Below are positions 53,166 through 60,249 of a stretch of DNA of 64,000 nt, piece by piece (position 1 is the first letter of the stretch; each line of letters opens with the position of its first letter). The stretch lies in assembly GCF_020687745.1 (NCBI RefSeq), contig NZ_JAJEWK010000005.1:124001-188000 (forward strand), written 5' to 3'. The DNA is from Chryseobacterium sp. MFBS3-17 (GTDB lineage: Bacteria; Bacteroidota; Bacteroidia; Flavobacteriales; Weeksellaceae). The position numbers and the translations under genes are program-made. The notes beneath the pieces were generated by a model. That model searched no databases, was not told the DNA's origin, and saw nothing but the letters and a program-made list of their open reading frames with translations.

Positions 53166-53173
53166 TATTTTTG
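53166..53173 (+). promoter_or_regulatory. Promoter -7 box of ppk1
   Basis: TATTTTTG matches TAnnTTTG, 24 nt before the ppk1 ATG at 53198. Confidence 0.55.
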
Positions 53174-53197
53174 AAGGTTTATAGCAAATGATCTTTT

Positions 53198-55276
53198 ATG
53201 GCGAATAAATTTAATCCCAGAGACGTGACGTGGCTGGCCTTTAATGAACGGGTTCTGCAGGAAGCCATGGATGAAGATGTGCCGCTGCACCTGCGCATCA
53301 GATTTCTGGGTATTTTCTCCAATAACCTGGATGAATTTTTCCGGGTGCGCGTGGCCGGACTGAAACGTGCTATGGAGTTTAAGGATAAGTACATCACCGA
53401 ATCCTTTTACCAGCCACCCAGCAAAATCCTGCAGCAGATTAACGAAACGGTCATCAAACAACAGGCAGGGTTTGATAAAACCTGGAAGAAAATTCAGGAG
53501 GAAATGGAGGCAGAAAAGGTTTTCATACGCACTGCCGGAAACCTGACCGAAGAACAGCAGGAATTTGTGCGGCAGCATTTTGATGAAGTGGTAGAAAGCA
53601 ATGTGATTCCTATCTTGCTGCATGAAAATACGCCTATGCCCTATCTTCGGGACAAATCTCTTTACCTGGGCATTGCCATGAGAAAGCGGGAGTGGCATTA
53701 CGAAAGCAAATTTGCCATCATTGAGATTCCATCACGCGTGCTGGGGCGTTTTATACTGCTTCCGGGACCCAGGGAAGAAAAAAATGTAATTTTGTTGGAA
53801 GATGTTATCATCTTTAACCTTCCCCATATTTTCTCCTATTTCGGGTATGATGACTTTGCGGCCAACTGCTTCAAAGTGACCAAAGACGCAGAATTTGACC
53901 TGGACAATGACATTAAAACCACCCTTGCCGAAAAAATAGAAAAGGGCATCAAATCCCGGCGGAAAGGTAAGCCTACGCGTTTCAGCTTTGACCGGCAAAT
54001 GGACAAGGCACTGCTTGAATTTCTGATCCGGAAACTGAATCTCACCATGAAGGACAGCATCATTCCGGGAGGTAAAATTCATAATTTCAGACATTTCATG
54101 GATTTCCCGGATGTCTTCAAAACCTATCAGAAACCGGTAGAGCGTACGTCTTTTGACCATCCGGCATTTCTGAATGCCCGCGTAATGGATGTGATTCAGA
54201 AACAGGACGTGCTCCTCACCTTCCCCTATCATACGTACACACCGGTCATAGACCTGTTGCGGGAAGCGGCCATGGATCCGCATGTAAAAAGCATTCAGAT
54301 TACTGCATACCGGCTGGCCAGCCATTCCAAAATCATCAATGCCCTGATTAATGCCGCAAGGAACGGCAAAGAAGTCACGGTGATGCTGGAGCTGCGAGCC
54401 AGATTTGATGAAGAATCCAACCTGATGTGGAAAGAAATCCTGGAGCCCGAAGGCATACAGGTGCTCATGGGCATTCCTCACAAAAAGGTACACGCCAAGC
54501 TGTGTGTCATCAAAAAGAGAATCAACAATAAAACGTTGCAGTTCGGCTTCATCAGTACCGGAAATTTTAATGAAAAAACAGCCCGGATCTACAGTGACAG
54601 CTTACTGATGACGGCAGACCGGGTGATTATGGCCGACATTAACAAAGTATTTTCTGTGCTCCGGAAGCCCAAAGAAGACTTTATGCCCGTACTGAAAACC
54701 TGCAAAAAACTGCTGGTAAGCCCGCAGTTTATGCGTGAAAAAATCGTGCAGCACATAGACCGTGAAATTGAGCAAGCAAAAGCCGGCCGCAAAGCTGAAA
54801 TGATCATTAAAACCAACTCGCTGAGCGACCGTGACCTGATTCTGAAACTGTATGAAGCTGCCCACGCCGGCGTAATGGTGAAACTGATTGTGCGGGGTAT
54901 TTACTGTGCCGTGAACCAGAAAGAATTTGCCCGGAAACTCTATGCCATCAGCATTGTAGATGAGTATCTGGAGCACGCGCGGGTAATGTATTTTTATAAC
55001 AAAGGGACCGAAGATGTATACATCTCTTCAGCCGACTGGATGACCCGGAACCTGGATTACCGCATAGAAGCTGCTGTGAAAATCACCCAGAAAAACCTGA
55101 AGCGTGAAGTCATAGACCTGCTGGAAATTCAGCTGGCAGACAATGTAAAAGCCCGGATTCTGGATAAAAAAATGAGCAACCGCTATGCTGCGGGCGGCAA
55201 AACCAAAATCCGCTCTCAGGTAGAAATCTATAATTACCTGAAAAAGAAGGCCGAAGCACATGAAAATAAAATGTAG
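53198..55276 (+). CDS. ppk1: Polyphosphate kinase 1
   Basis: Makes inorganic polyphosphate from ATP. It has 692 residues, the usual length. The N-terminal domain begins FNPRDVTWLAFNERVLQEA and continues with FLGIFSNNLDEFFRVRVAG. The phospholipase-D-like catalytic domains follow: His431 in KVHAKLCVIKKR is the autophosphorylated residue and His593 in LEHARVMYFYNKGTEDVYIS the second essential His. The start is the ATG at 53198. It is followed by ppx, 25 bp later, the standard polyphosphate pair, although ppx also has its own -7 box. Confidence 0.97.
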   Translation: MANKFNPRDVTWLAFNERVLQEAMDEDVPLHLRIRFLGIFSNNLDEFFRVRVAGLKRAMEFKDKYITESFYQPPSKILQQINETVIKQQAGFDKTWKKIQEEMEAEKVFIRTAGNLTEEQQEFVRQHFDEVVESNVIPILLHENTPMPYLRDKSLYLGIAMRKREWHYESKFAIIEIPSRVLGRFILLPGPREEKNVILLEDVIIFNLPHIFSYFGYDDFAANCFKVTKDAEFDLDNDIKTTLAEKIEKGIKSRRKGKPTRFSFDRQMDKALLEFLIRKLNLTMKDSIIPGGKIHNFRHFMDFPDVFKTYQKPVERTSFDHPAFLNARVMDVIQKQDVLLTFPYHTYTPVIDLLREAAMDPHVKSIQITAYRLASHSKIINALINAARNGKEVTVMLELRARFDEESNLMWKEILEPEGIQVLMGIPHKKVHAKLCVIKKRINNKTLQFGFISTGNFNEKTARIYSDSLLMTADRVIMADINKVFSVLRKPKEDFMPVLKTCKKLLVSPQFMREKIVQHIDREIEQAKAGRKAEMIIKTNSLSDRDLILKLYEAAHAGVMVKLIVRGIYCAVNQKEFARKLYAISIVDEYLEHARVMYFYNKGTEDVYISSADWMTRNLDYRIEAAVKITQKNLKREVIDLLEIQLADNVKARILDKKMSNRYAAGGKTKIRSQVEIYNYLKKKAEAHENKM

Positions 55277-55284
55277 TATTTTTG
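55277..55284 (+). promoter_or_regulatory. Internal promoter -7 box of ppx
   Basis: TATTTTTG matches TAnnTTTG, begins 1 bp after the ppk1 stop codon and lies 17 nt before the ppx ATG, so ppx can be made independently of ppk1. Confidence 0.5.
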
Positions 55285-55301
55285 GCTAAATTAAACTGTA
55301 C

Positions 55302-56183
55302 ATGAGGTTAGCAGCCATAGACATCGGGAGTAATGCTGCCCGGTTACTGATTAATGAAGTTAAGAAAGACAGCCGCGGCAAACCCGAATTCACCAAACTC
55401 AATCTGCTGCGGATTCCGCTGCGGCTGGGAATGGACGTATTTACCCGCGGAAAAATAGGCGAAGAACGGGAACAGATGATGCTGGATTCCATGCAGATTT
55501 TCAGCGACCTGATGCGCATTTACAAGGTAGAACATTACCGGGCCTGCGCCACCAGTGCGATGCGCGACGCCACAAACGGCCGGGAAATTATTACTGCCGT
55601 AAAGAAAAACTCCGGTATAAACATTGAAATCATTTCGGGCGATGAAGAAGCCACCCTTATTTATGAAAACCATATTGCCGAGGGAATGGACAAAAATTAC
55701 GCCTACCTGTACATAGACGTGGGCGGCGGCTCTACCGAACTCACTTTTTATGAAAACGGCAAGCTGAAATACAAACATTCGTTCAATATAGGCTCCATTA
55801 GGCTGCTCAATAATCTGGTGACCGACGACCAGTGGAAAGAAATGAAAGAAGAGATCCGGAAGAACATCAACAGCAAAAAACCGGTCATGGCCATCGGTTC
55901 CGGCGGTAATATCAACAAGGTTTTCTCTATGAGCAAAACCAAGGAAGGGAAACCCCTGACGGCGACGGCCATCAAAAAATGTTATAAGGAAATGAGTCTG
56001 CTGTCTGTGCAGGAACGCATTTCAAAATACGGTTTCCGGGAGGACCGTGCAGATGTGCTGGTGCCGGCATTGCAGATTTTCATCAATGTAATGCAATGGT
56101 CTGAAACCCAGAAGATTTTCGTACCCAAAATTTCGGTAGCCGACGGGCTCATACGCAGTATTTACAAAAATATCAAAAAATAA
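55302..56183 (+). CDS. ppx: Exopolyphosphatase / pppGpp phosphohydrolase family
   Basis: Removes terminal phosphates from polyphosphate, and some members act on pppGpp. It has 293 residues, the short form without the C-terminal HD domain of E. coli Ppx. The ASKHA fold is clear: AAIDIGSNAARLLINEV at the start, ATSAMRDATNGREI, the Glu-containing EIISGDEEATLIYENH, YIDVGGGSTELTFYENG (phosphate 2 loop) and AIGSGGNINKVFSM. The start is the ATG at 55302. It lies in the operon ppk1-ppx-(coiled-coil gene) with gaps of 25 and 5 bp. Together with rel in this window it could link alarmone and polyphosphate metabolism, though the genes are far apart. Confidence 0.95.
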   Translation: MRLAAIDIGSNAARLLINEVKKDSRGKPEFTKLNLLRIPLRLGMDVFTRGKIGEEREQMMLDSMQIFSDLMRIYKVEHYRACATSAMRDATNGREIITAVKKNSGINIEIISGDEEATLIYENHIAEGMDKNYAYLYIDVGGGSTELTFYENGKLKYKHSFNIGSIRLLNNLVTDDQWKEMKEEIRKNINSKKPVMAIGSGGNINKVFSMSKTKEGKPLTATAIKKCYKEMSLLSVQERISKYGFREDRADVLVPALQIFINVMQWSETQKIFVPKISVADGLIRSIYKNIKK

Positions 56184-56188
56184 AAGTT

Positions 56189-56599
56189 ATGAATCAGGGA
56201 AGTGTAAAAGGATTAGGAATTCTGGCAGGTTTAGGAATTCTCGGCATTGTAGCCATCATGTGGATTTACCCGCAGTACCGGGTGTGGTCTCAGGAAATGG
56301 AAGGAAAAGCAGAATTTGCCAAAGCAGAGCAAAACCGCCGCATCAAGATTGAGGAAGCCAAGGCCAATCTGGAAGCAGAAAAGCTGAATGCCCAGGCAGA
56401 GGTAGAACGTGCCAAGGGTGCCGCAGCCGCCATTAAAATTGAAAACGGCGCTTTGTCTGAGAAATACATCCAGTATCTGTGGGTACGGCAACAGAATAAC
56501 CTGAATGACAAGACGGTGATTTACGTTCCTACGGAGACCAATCTCCCTATTTTGGAGGCCGGCAGAAAACCCGGTAAACCTTCTATAAATTTGGAATAA
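56189..56599 (+). CDS. Membrane-anchored coiled-coil protein of the ppk operon
   Basis: A 136-residue protein. One N-terminal helix (GLGILAGLGILGIVAIMWIYP, about residues 8-27) is followed by a long Ala/Glu/Lys-rich coiled coil (about 35-80) and a conserved-looking tail with YIQYLWVRQQNNLNDKTVIY and VPTETNLPILEAG. This layout resembles the C-terminal part of SPFH/band-7 proteins, where an Ala-rich coiled coil is followed by a short strand. I do not recognise a named family. It lies 5 bp after ppx, so it belongs to the polyphosphate operon and may act at the membrane. Confidence 0.75.
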   Translation: MNQGSVKGLGILAGLGILGIVAIMWIYPQYRVWSQEMEGKAEFAKAEQNRRIKIEEAKANLEAEKLNAQAEVERAKGAAAAIKIENGALSEKYIQYLWVRQQNNLNDKTVIYVPTETNLPILEAGRKPGKPSINLE

Positions 56600-56622
56600 A
56601 AAATAAAATTCGTTTATAAAGT

Positions 56623-56656
56623 ATTGCCCTAAAAATTGAAATTTTTAGGGCAATTT
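56623..56656 (+). terminator. Terminator of the ppk1 operon
   Basis: A 15-base inverted repeat (ATTGCCCTAAAAATT at 56623-56637 and its complement at 56640-56654) with only two unpaired bases between the full arms, so the real loop is larger and the stem shorter. The following T run is short. It lies 24 bp after the coiled-coil gene. Confidence 0.65.
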
Positions 56657-56732
56657 AATGAGTGAACAGTAAGAAATAATGTTGCTATTGTAGAGTAATA
56701 TGCATTTGGTTGAAATAAAGGATTCATTACCA

Positions 56733-57403
56733 TTAGACTTCAATTTTAGGATACTTTTTTAATAAGTAATTCATGACTATCTTTCCTATAGCAGCTCTTG
56801 TACCTGAATAACCGTAAAACGCGGTTGAAGCACCCCTTACCCAGCTCGTTTCAAATACTTTTGTATCTGTCAATATGTGCGTAACAACTATCTTAGTTCT
56901 TCGGTAGGCCATTCCTTTTTTGATAACTCGTAATTCTATTACAAAATCAGCTTCGTCAATAGATGATACAACACTGCAAGTTGTCATTCCTGCTAAATAA
57001 CTTTTTAGCATTTCTTTTGCATCACTACCATCAACATTATCTTCGCCCTCTGTAAAAGAATATGTGAGAAATATTCGTGAACTAGGCATCAGGTCTTGTG
57101 ACGTTTGTCGTTTAGTGCTCTCTATTCTCAAATTTTCAGACGAATAGCTTTCTACATCACCATTTTTATATATAACTCGTTTTATTCTGGTGTTTTCAAT
57201 TGTATAGATTGGACTTCCATATTGGAAAAATTCTTATACTTTAAATTAGTAGGATTTACTTCTAAAACATTTGCAATAATAGCAGGGTCTTCAGATTTCA
57301 GGTAAATCGTATCTTGTGCATTTATCTCAAATGTTATAAATATAGTCGCAACAACAAGTAAAAATTTATTAACTTTTCGAGTCCAGAATTTTGTTCTAAT
57401 CAT
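56733..57403 (-). pseudogene. Exported protein, frameshifted
   Basis: Two frames form one protein of about 223 residues. The first (57403 down to 57182) has a signal peptide (VNKFLLVVATIFITFEINAQ) and the segment TIYLKSEDPAIIANVLEVNP. The second (from about 57230 down to 56733) continues with GSPIYTIENTRIKRVIYKNG and ends in a small domain with EADFVIELRVIKKGMAYRRT and KIVVTHILTDTKVFETSW. Adding one T to the run at 57226-57230 joins them as KYKNFFQYGSPIYTIEN, a common Bacteroidota exported-domain pattern (GPIYxI...IxYKNG). The C-terminal domain resembles lipoprotein-type small conserved exported domains, but I cannot name it. The gene is AT-rich compared with its neighbours. Confidence 0.7.
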
Positions 57404-57504
57404 TTTTCTATTTTTTAATGCTGTTAAAGTTGTCTTTTGTCATGTCCCAAATTGACTTCTTACAAGTAAACTATTCATATATATCTAAATTTTTTTGTTT
57501 TGGT

Positions 57505-58200
57505 TTAACAAAGTTCAGTTCCAGGCGGCACTTCATATGGATCTTTCCCGCTTTCAAAAATGCGGGTCAGCTCTGTACCCTGCACCGTAATGGCATCACC
57601 GGTTCTGCGGATCCAGTTGCCCTCACGCAATCCCACCACTTTGACGTCATTCTGAGTGAGGAATTCCAGGAGCCGGGTTTCCCGGGTTTCGCCATTGTGC
57701 TGAAGATCCGGATTCGGGTCCAGGTAATGCGGATTGATATTGAAAGGCACCAACCCCATACAATTGAAACTTGGCGGATACACAATAGGCATGTCATTGG
57801 TGGTTTTCATATTCAGACCGCCTATATTACTGCCTGCGCTGCTACCCAGATAAGGTTTGCCCTGCTCCACTTCGCTTTTCAGCAGTTCCATGAGTTGTAG
57901 TTCGTGCAGGGTTTTTACGAGCAGGAACGTGTTGCCGCCACCGGTAAAATACCCGCGCGCCGCACTGATGGCCTCTGCAGGGTTTTCAAATTCATGGATG
58001 CCGCGCACCGACATATTCAGTTGGGCAAAAAATTCGGCTGCCTTTGCCGTGTATTCGTCGTGCGAAATGCCACCGGGCCGGGCGTAGGGAATAAACAGAA
58101 TTTCATCTGTATCCTGAAAGAGCGTTTTGATTTCGTCTTTCAGGTAGTCTAAATACTGACCTCCGTATAAGGTAGAGGTAGATGCGAGTAAGATATTCAT
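57505..58200 (-). CDS. pepE: Dipeptidase E (peptidase S51)
   Basis: Cytoplasmic serine peptidase that cleaves dipeptides with an N-terminal aspartate. It has 231 residues, like E. coli PepE. The nucleophile is Ser121 in YLGSSAGSNIGG and the His is H158 in NINPHYLDPNPD, with an acidic residue between. The strand motif ARGYFTGGGNTFLLVKTL is also typical. The start is the ATG at 58198-58200. The -7 box TATATTTG lies at 58258-58265, 57 nt upstream, so the leader is about 50 nt. No terminator was seen after it. Confidence 0.95.
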   Translation of the reverse strand: MNILLASTSTLYGGQYLDYLKDEIKTLFQDTDEILFIPYARPGGISHDEYTAKAAEFFAQLNMSVRGIHEFENPAEAISAARGYFTGGGNTFLLVKTLHELQLMELLKSEVEQGKPYLGSSAGSNIGGLNMKTTNDMPIVYPPSFNCMGLVPFNINPHYLDPNPDLQHNGETRETRLLEFLTQNDVKVVGLREGNWIRRTGDAITVQGTELTRIFESGKDPYEVPPGTELC

Positions 58201-58257
58201 AAGGCTTTTATTATCGTTGTAGTGGGTTCAACCATCCATTATTGCACAGTATGCTCA

Positions 58258-58265
58258 CAAATATA
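58258..58265 (-). promoter_or_regulatory. Promoter -7 box of pepE
   Basis: TATATTTG, perfect match, 57 nt before the pepE ATG, at the edge of the repeat-bearing intergenic region. Confidence 0.5.
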
Positions 58266-58278
58266 AAGATTAAATAGA

Positions 58279-58513
58279 AATGACCCGCTCACTGAAGACT
58301 GCCGGATTGCATTTTTCTATTTTTTTTAATAACCACAAGCAAGTGAGTGACCTGCCCCCCGCCATCATAGCCCGGATGCGAGCGGCTACCCCGCACAGAT
58401 TGCCCACGGTTTTAACCTTTATGGTTTTAATGGTAGCCCACGGTTTTAACCGTGGGTAATCTGGAGGAGTAATAGCGGGCAGCCGGTGAGCCACATGAAA
58501 AGAATGACCCGCT
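58279..58513. repeat. REP-like palindrome region between pepE and fsa
   Basis: The 369-bp gap holds no gene. It contains a cluster of palindromes built on GCCCACGGTTTTAACC: this 16-mer occurs as a direct repeat at 58402-58417 and 58436-58451, and the second copy completes a palindrome with AACCGTGGG (58446-58456). An outer, imperfect inverted repeat (58397-58417 with 58442-58462, AGATT-side ends) encloses both. The unit AATGACCCGCT occurs at 58279-58289 and again at 58503-58513, one at each end. Two such palindromes in tandem resemble the REP/BIME elements mobilised by RAYT transposases. No such transposase is in the window. Confidence 0.65.
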
Positions 58514-58543
58514 TGGTGCTCCTGAAAAATTGATTTACCTTTG
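58513..58543 (+). promoter_or_regulatory. Promoter of fsa
   Basis: TTG (58514-58516) and TACCTTTG (58536-58543), about 19-20 bp apart, fit the two-part Bacteroidota promoter, 26 nt before the ATG. The -33 end abuts the right-hand direct repeat. Confidence 0.58.
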
Positions 58544-58569
58544 CAAAAATCTATAAATAAAGTATTCTG

Positions 58570-59223
58570 ATGAAGTTTTTTATTGACACCGCAAATCTGG
58601 AACAGATAAAAGAAGCCCAAAGCCTGGGAATTCTGGACGGCGTGACCACCAACCCTACGCTGATGGCCAAAGAAGGCATTTCCGGCACCAACGCCATCCT
58701 GCAGCACTACAGAACCATCTGTGAAATTGCTGATGGCGATATCTCTGCCGAAGTCCTCTCTACCACCTACGAAGAAATGATTAAAGAAGGCGAAGAACTG
58801 GCCGCCATACACCCGAATATTGTGGTGAAAATCCCGATGATTAAAGACGGAGTGCGCGCCCTGAAGTATTTTTCTGACAAGGGAATTAAAACCAACTGTA
58901 CCCTGATTTTCTCTGCCGGACAAGCGCTGCTGGCCGCCAAAGCCGGTGCCACCTACGTGTCGCCGTTCCTGGGCAGACTGGATGATATTTCTACCGATGG
59001 ACTGAACCTGATTGACGAGATACGCACCATTTATGACAATTACGGTTACGAAACCCAGATTCTGGCCGCATCTATACGCCACAGCATGCACATCATTAAC
59101 TGTGCAAAGATTGGTGCCGATGTGATTACCTCGCCACTGGGCCCGATTCTGAGTCTCCTGAAACACCCGCTTACCGACAATGGCCTGGCTCAGTTTATAG
59201 AAGACAGTAAGAAAATGATGTAA
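58570..59223 (+). CDS. fsa: Fructose-6-phosphate aldolase / small transaldolase
   Basis: Class I aldolase of the TalC/Fsa group, 217 residues, forming a decamer or pentamer in known members. It cleaves fructose 6-phosphate to dihydroxyacetone and glyceraldehyde 3-phosphate, or acts as a transaldolase. The Schiff-base lysine is Lys87 in [32 protein letters not shown] opens the protein and [13 protein letters not shown] and [17 protein letters not shown] are typical. Which of the two reactions applies cannot be told from sequence. It is a single gene with its own promoter and a terminator. Confidence 0.95.
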   Translation: MKFFIDTANLEQIKEAQSLGILDGVTTNPTLMAKEGISGTNAILQHYRTICEIADGDISAEVLSTTYEEMIKEGEELAAIHPNIVVKIPMIKDGVRALKYFSDKGIKTNCTLIFSAGQALLAAKAGATYVSPFLGRLDDISTDGLNLIDEIRTIYDNYGYETQILAASIRHSMHIINCAKIGADVITSPLGPILSLLKHPLTDNGLAQFIEDSKKMM

Positions 59224-59247
59224 TCCGGTTATTTTCGGTTAAAAATA

Positions 59248-59276
59248 AAGGCTTCCTAAATGCGGGAAGCCTTTTC
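59248..59276. terminator. Bidirectional terminator between fsa and the GLPGLI gene
   Basis: 9-bp perfect stem (AAGGCTTCC at 59248-59256 with GGAAGCCTT at 59265-59273), 8-nt loop. T-rich runs follow on both strands. It lies between the ends of two convergent genes. Confidence 0.85.
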
Positions 59277-59295
59277 TATTGGGGATGAGCGCTTC

Positions 59296-60162
59296 TTACT
59301 GCAATAAATCGGCTTCCAACAAATTCTTTTCTTTCTCATTGATGGCTTTTTGCCGGGCTTCGCGCTGCCGGATCATCTGATTCATATCCAGTTCTTTGCC
59401 GTTCTGATCGGTCATTCTGACTGACGTAGCAGAACCCATCATGGTCCGCATGCTTTTGGCGGGGTCATTGCGATTTTCCAGAAAGGCCTTTTTGTACTGA
59501 TTCTGATTGAGTGAAATACTCTGACGGAAAGAATTGAGCGGAGATTCTGCCTGCTCTGCGGGCACTACGTTGTTCTGTACCGCGGTGAGGACAAAGTTAT
59601 GCGTATGGCTTTCGTCTTCCATTTTTACAATCAGACCCGGAAGTCCGTGAAATTTATACGGTCCGTCCTGAATCGGGATTTCCGGAGCAAACCATGCCGT
59701 CCAGTTTCTTCCGGCAAAGGTAGTGGTGGCTTTCTGCGCATTGAACTCGCCTACCTGTTCTTTTTCCGGGAGGATGTTCCACTCCATTTTGCGGGAGTCT
59801 GATACGTGATAGCGGTCTGCCCCCATATTATCTTTAAATACGATTTTGTAGTCCGGGTAGGTCTTGCTTACCGACCAGCCTATTTTTCCGCGCGTCATTC
59901 CCTTCATGTTGATGGAGACATTCATATTCATAGACTGAGTATTTTTCTGAACCTGCTGCGTGAGGATGGAATCAAAGACAAACTTAGTCCGGCTGTAAAA
60001 GTTCGAACCCTCTTTGTTCACGTCCAGATACATGAGTTCAGAATCCAGGGTGTCTTTTTTGGAGACATCCAGCGTGAAATGGTAGTTGTAAATAAAGCGC
60101 TGATTTTGCGCAAAAGAAAATGAAACAGCCAGTAAAACAAGCAAGAGCGAAACTTTTTTCAT
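59296..60162 (-). CDS. GLPGLI-family exported protein
   Basis: Secreted or outer-membrane-associated protein of 288 residues, found almost only in Bacteroidota and of unknown function. It has a signal peptide (1-18, ending SFA-QN) and the family hallmark PYKFHGLPGLIVKMEDESHT near residue 175-194. Before it, GRNWTAWFAPEIPIQDGPY is typical. The C-terminal third is polar and ends in an Arg/Lys/Glu-rich helix. The next gene upstream on the same strand is the M56 peptidase, with a terminator between, so it is probably transcribed on its own. Confidence 0.92.
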   Translation of the reverse strand: MKKVSLLLVLLAVSFSFAQNQRFIYNYHFTLDVSKKDTLDSELMYLDVNKEGSNFYSRTKFVFDSILTQQVQKNTQSMNMNVSINMKGMTRGKIGWSVSKTYPDYKIVFKDNMGADRYHVSDSRKMEWNILPEKEQVGEFNAQKATTTFAGRNWTAWFAPEIPIQDGPYKFHGLPGLIVKMEDESHTHNFVLTAVQNNVVPAEQAESPLNSFRQSISLNQNQYKKAFLENRNDPAKSMRTMMGSATSVRMTDQNGKELDMNQMIRQREARQKAINEKEKNLLEADLLQ

Positions 60163-60192
60163 ATCACAGAGATTTAGTTAAGTGAAGGTAAT

Positions 60193-60230
60193 AAAAAAAC
60201 TCTGACAACAACAGATATTGCCAGAGTTTT
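60193..60230 (-). terminator. Terminator of the BlaI-M56 operon
   Basis: 9-bp stem (AAAACTCTG at 60196-60204 with CAGAGTTTT at 60222-60230) with a 17-nt loop. On the minus strand a run of T follows. It lies 20 bp after the M56 stop. Confidence 0.78.
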
Positions 60231-60249
60231 CATGAACAATATTTAAGGT

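Noticed and set aside
58270-59166. Minus-strand open frame of about 298 codons opposite fsa and the REP region
   Set aside because: It runs through palindromic repeats and opposite a conserved aldolase; no family resemblance, and part of it is the repeat element.
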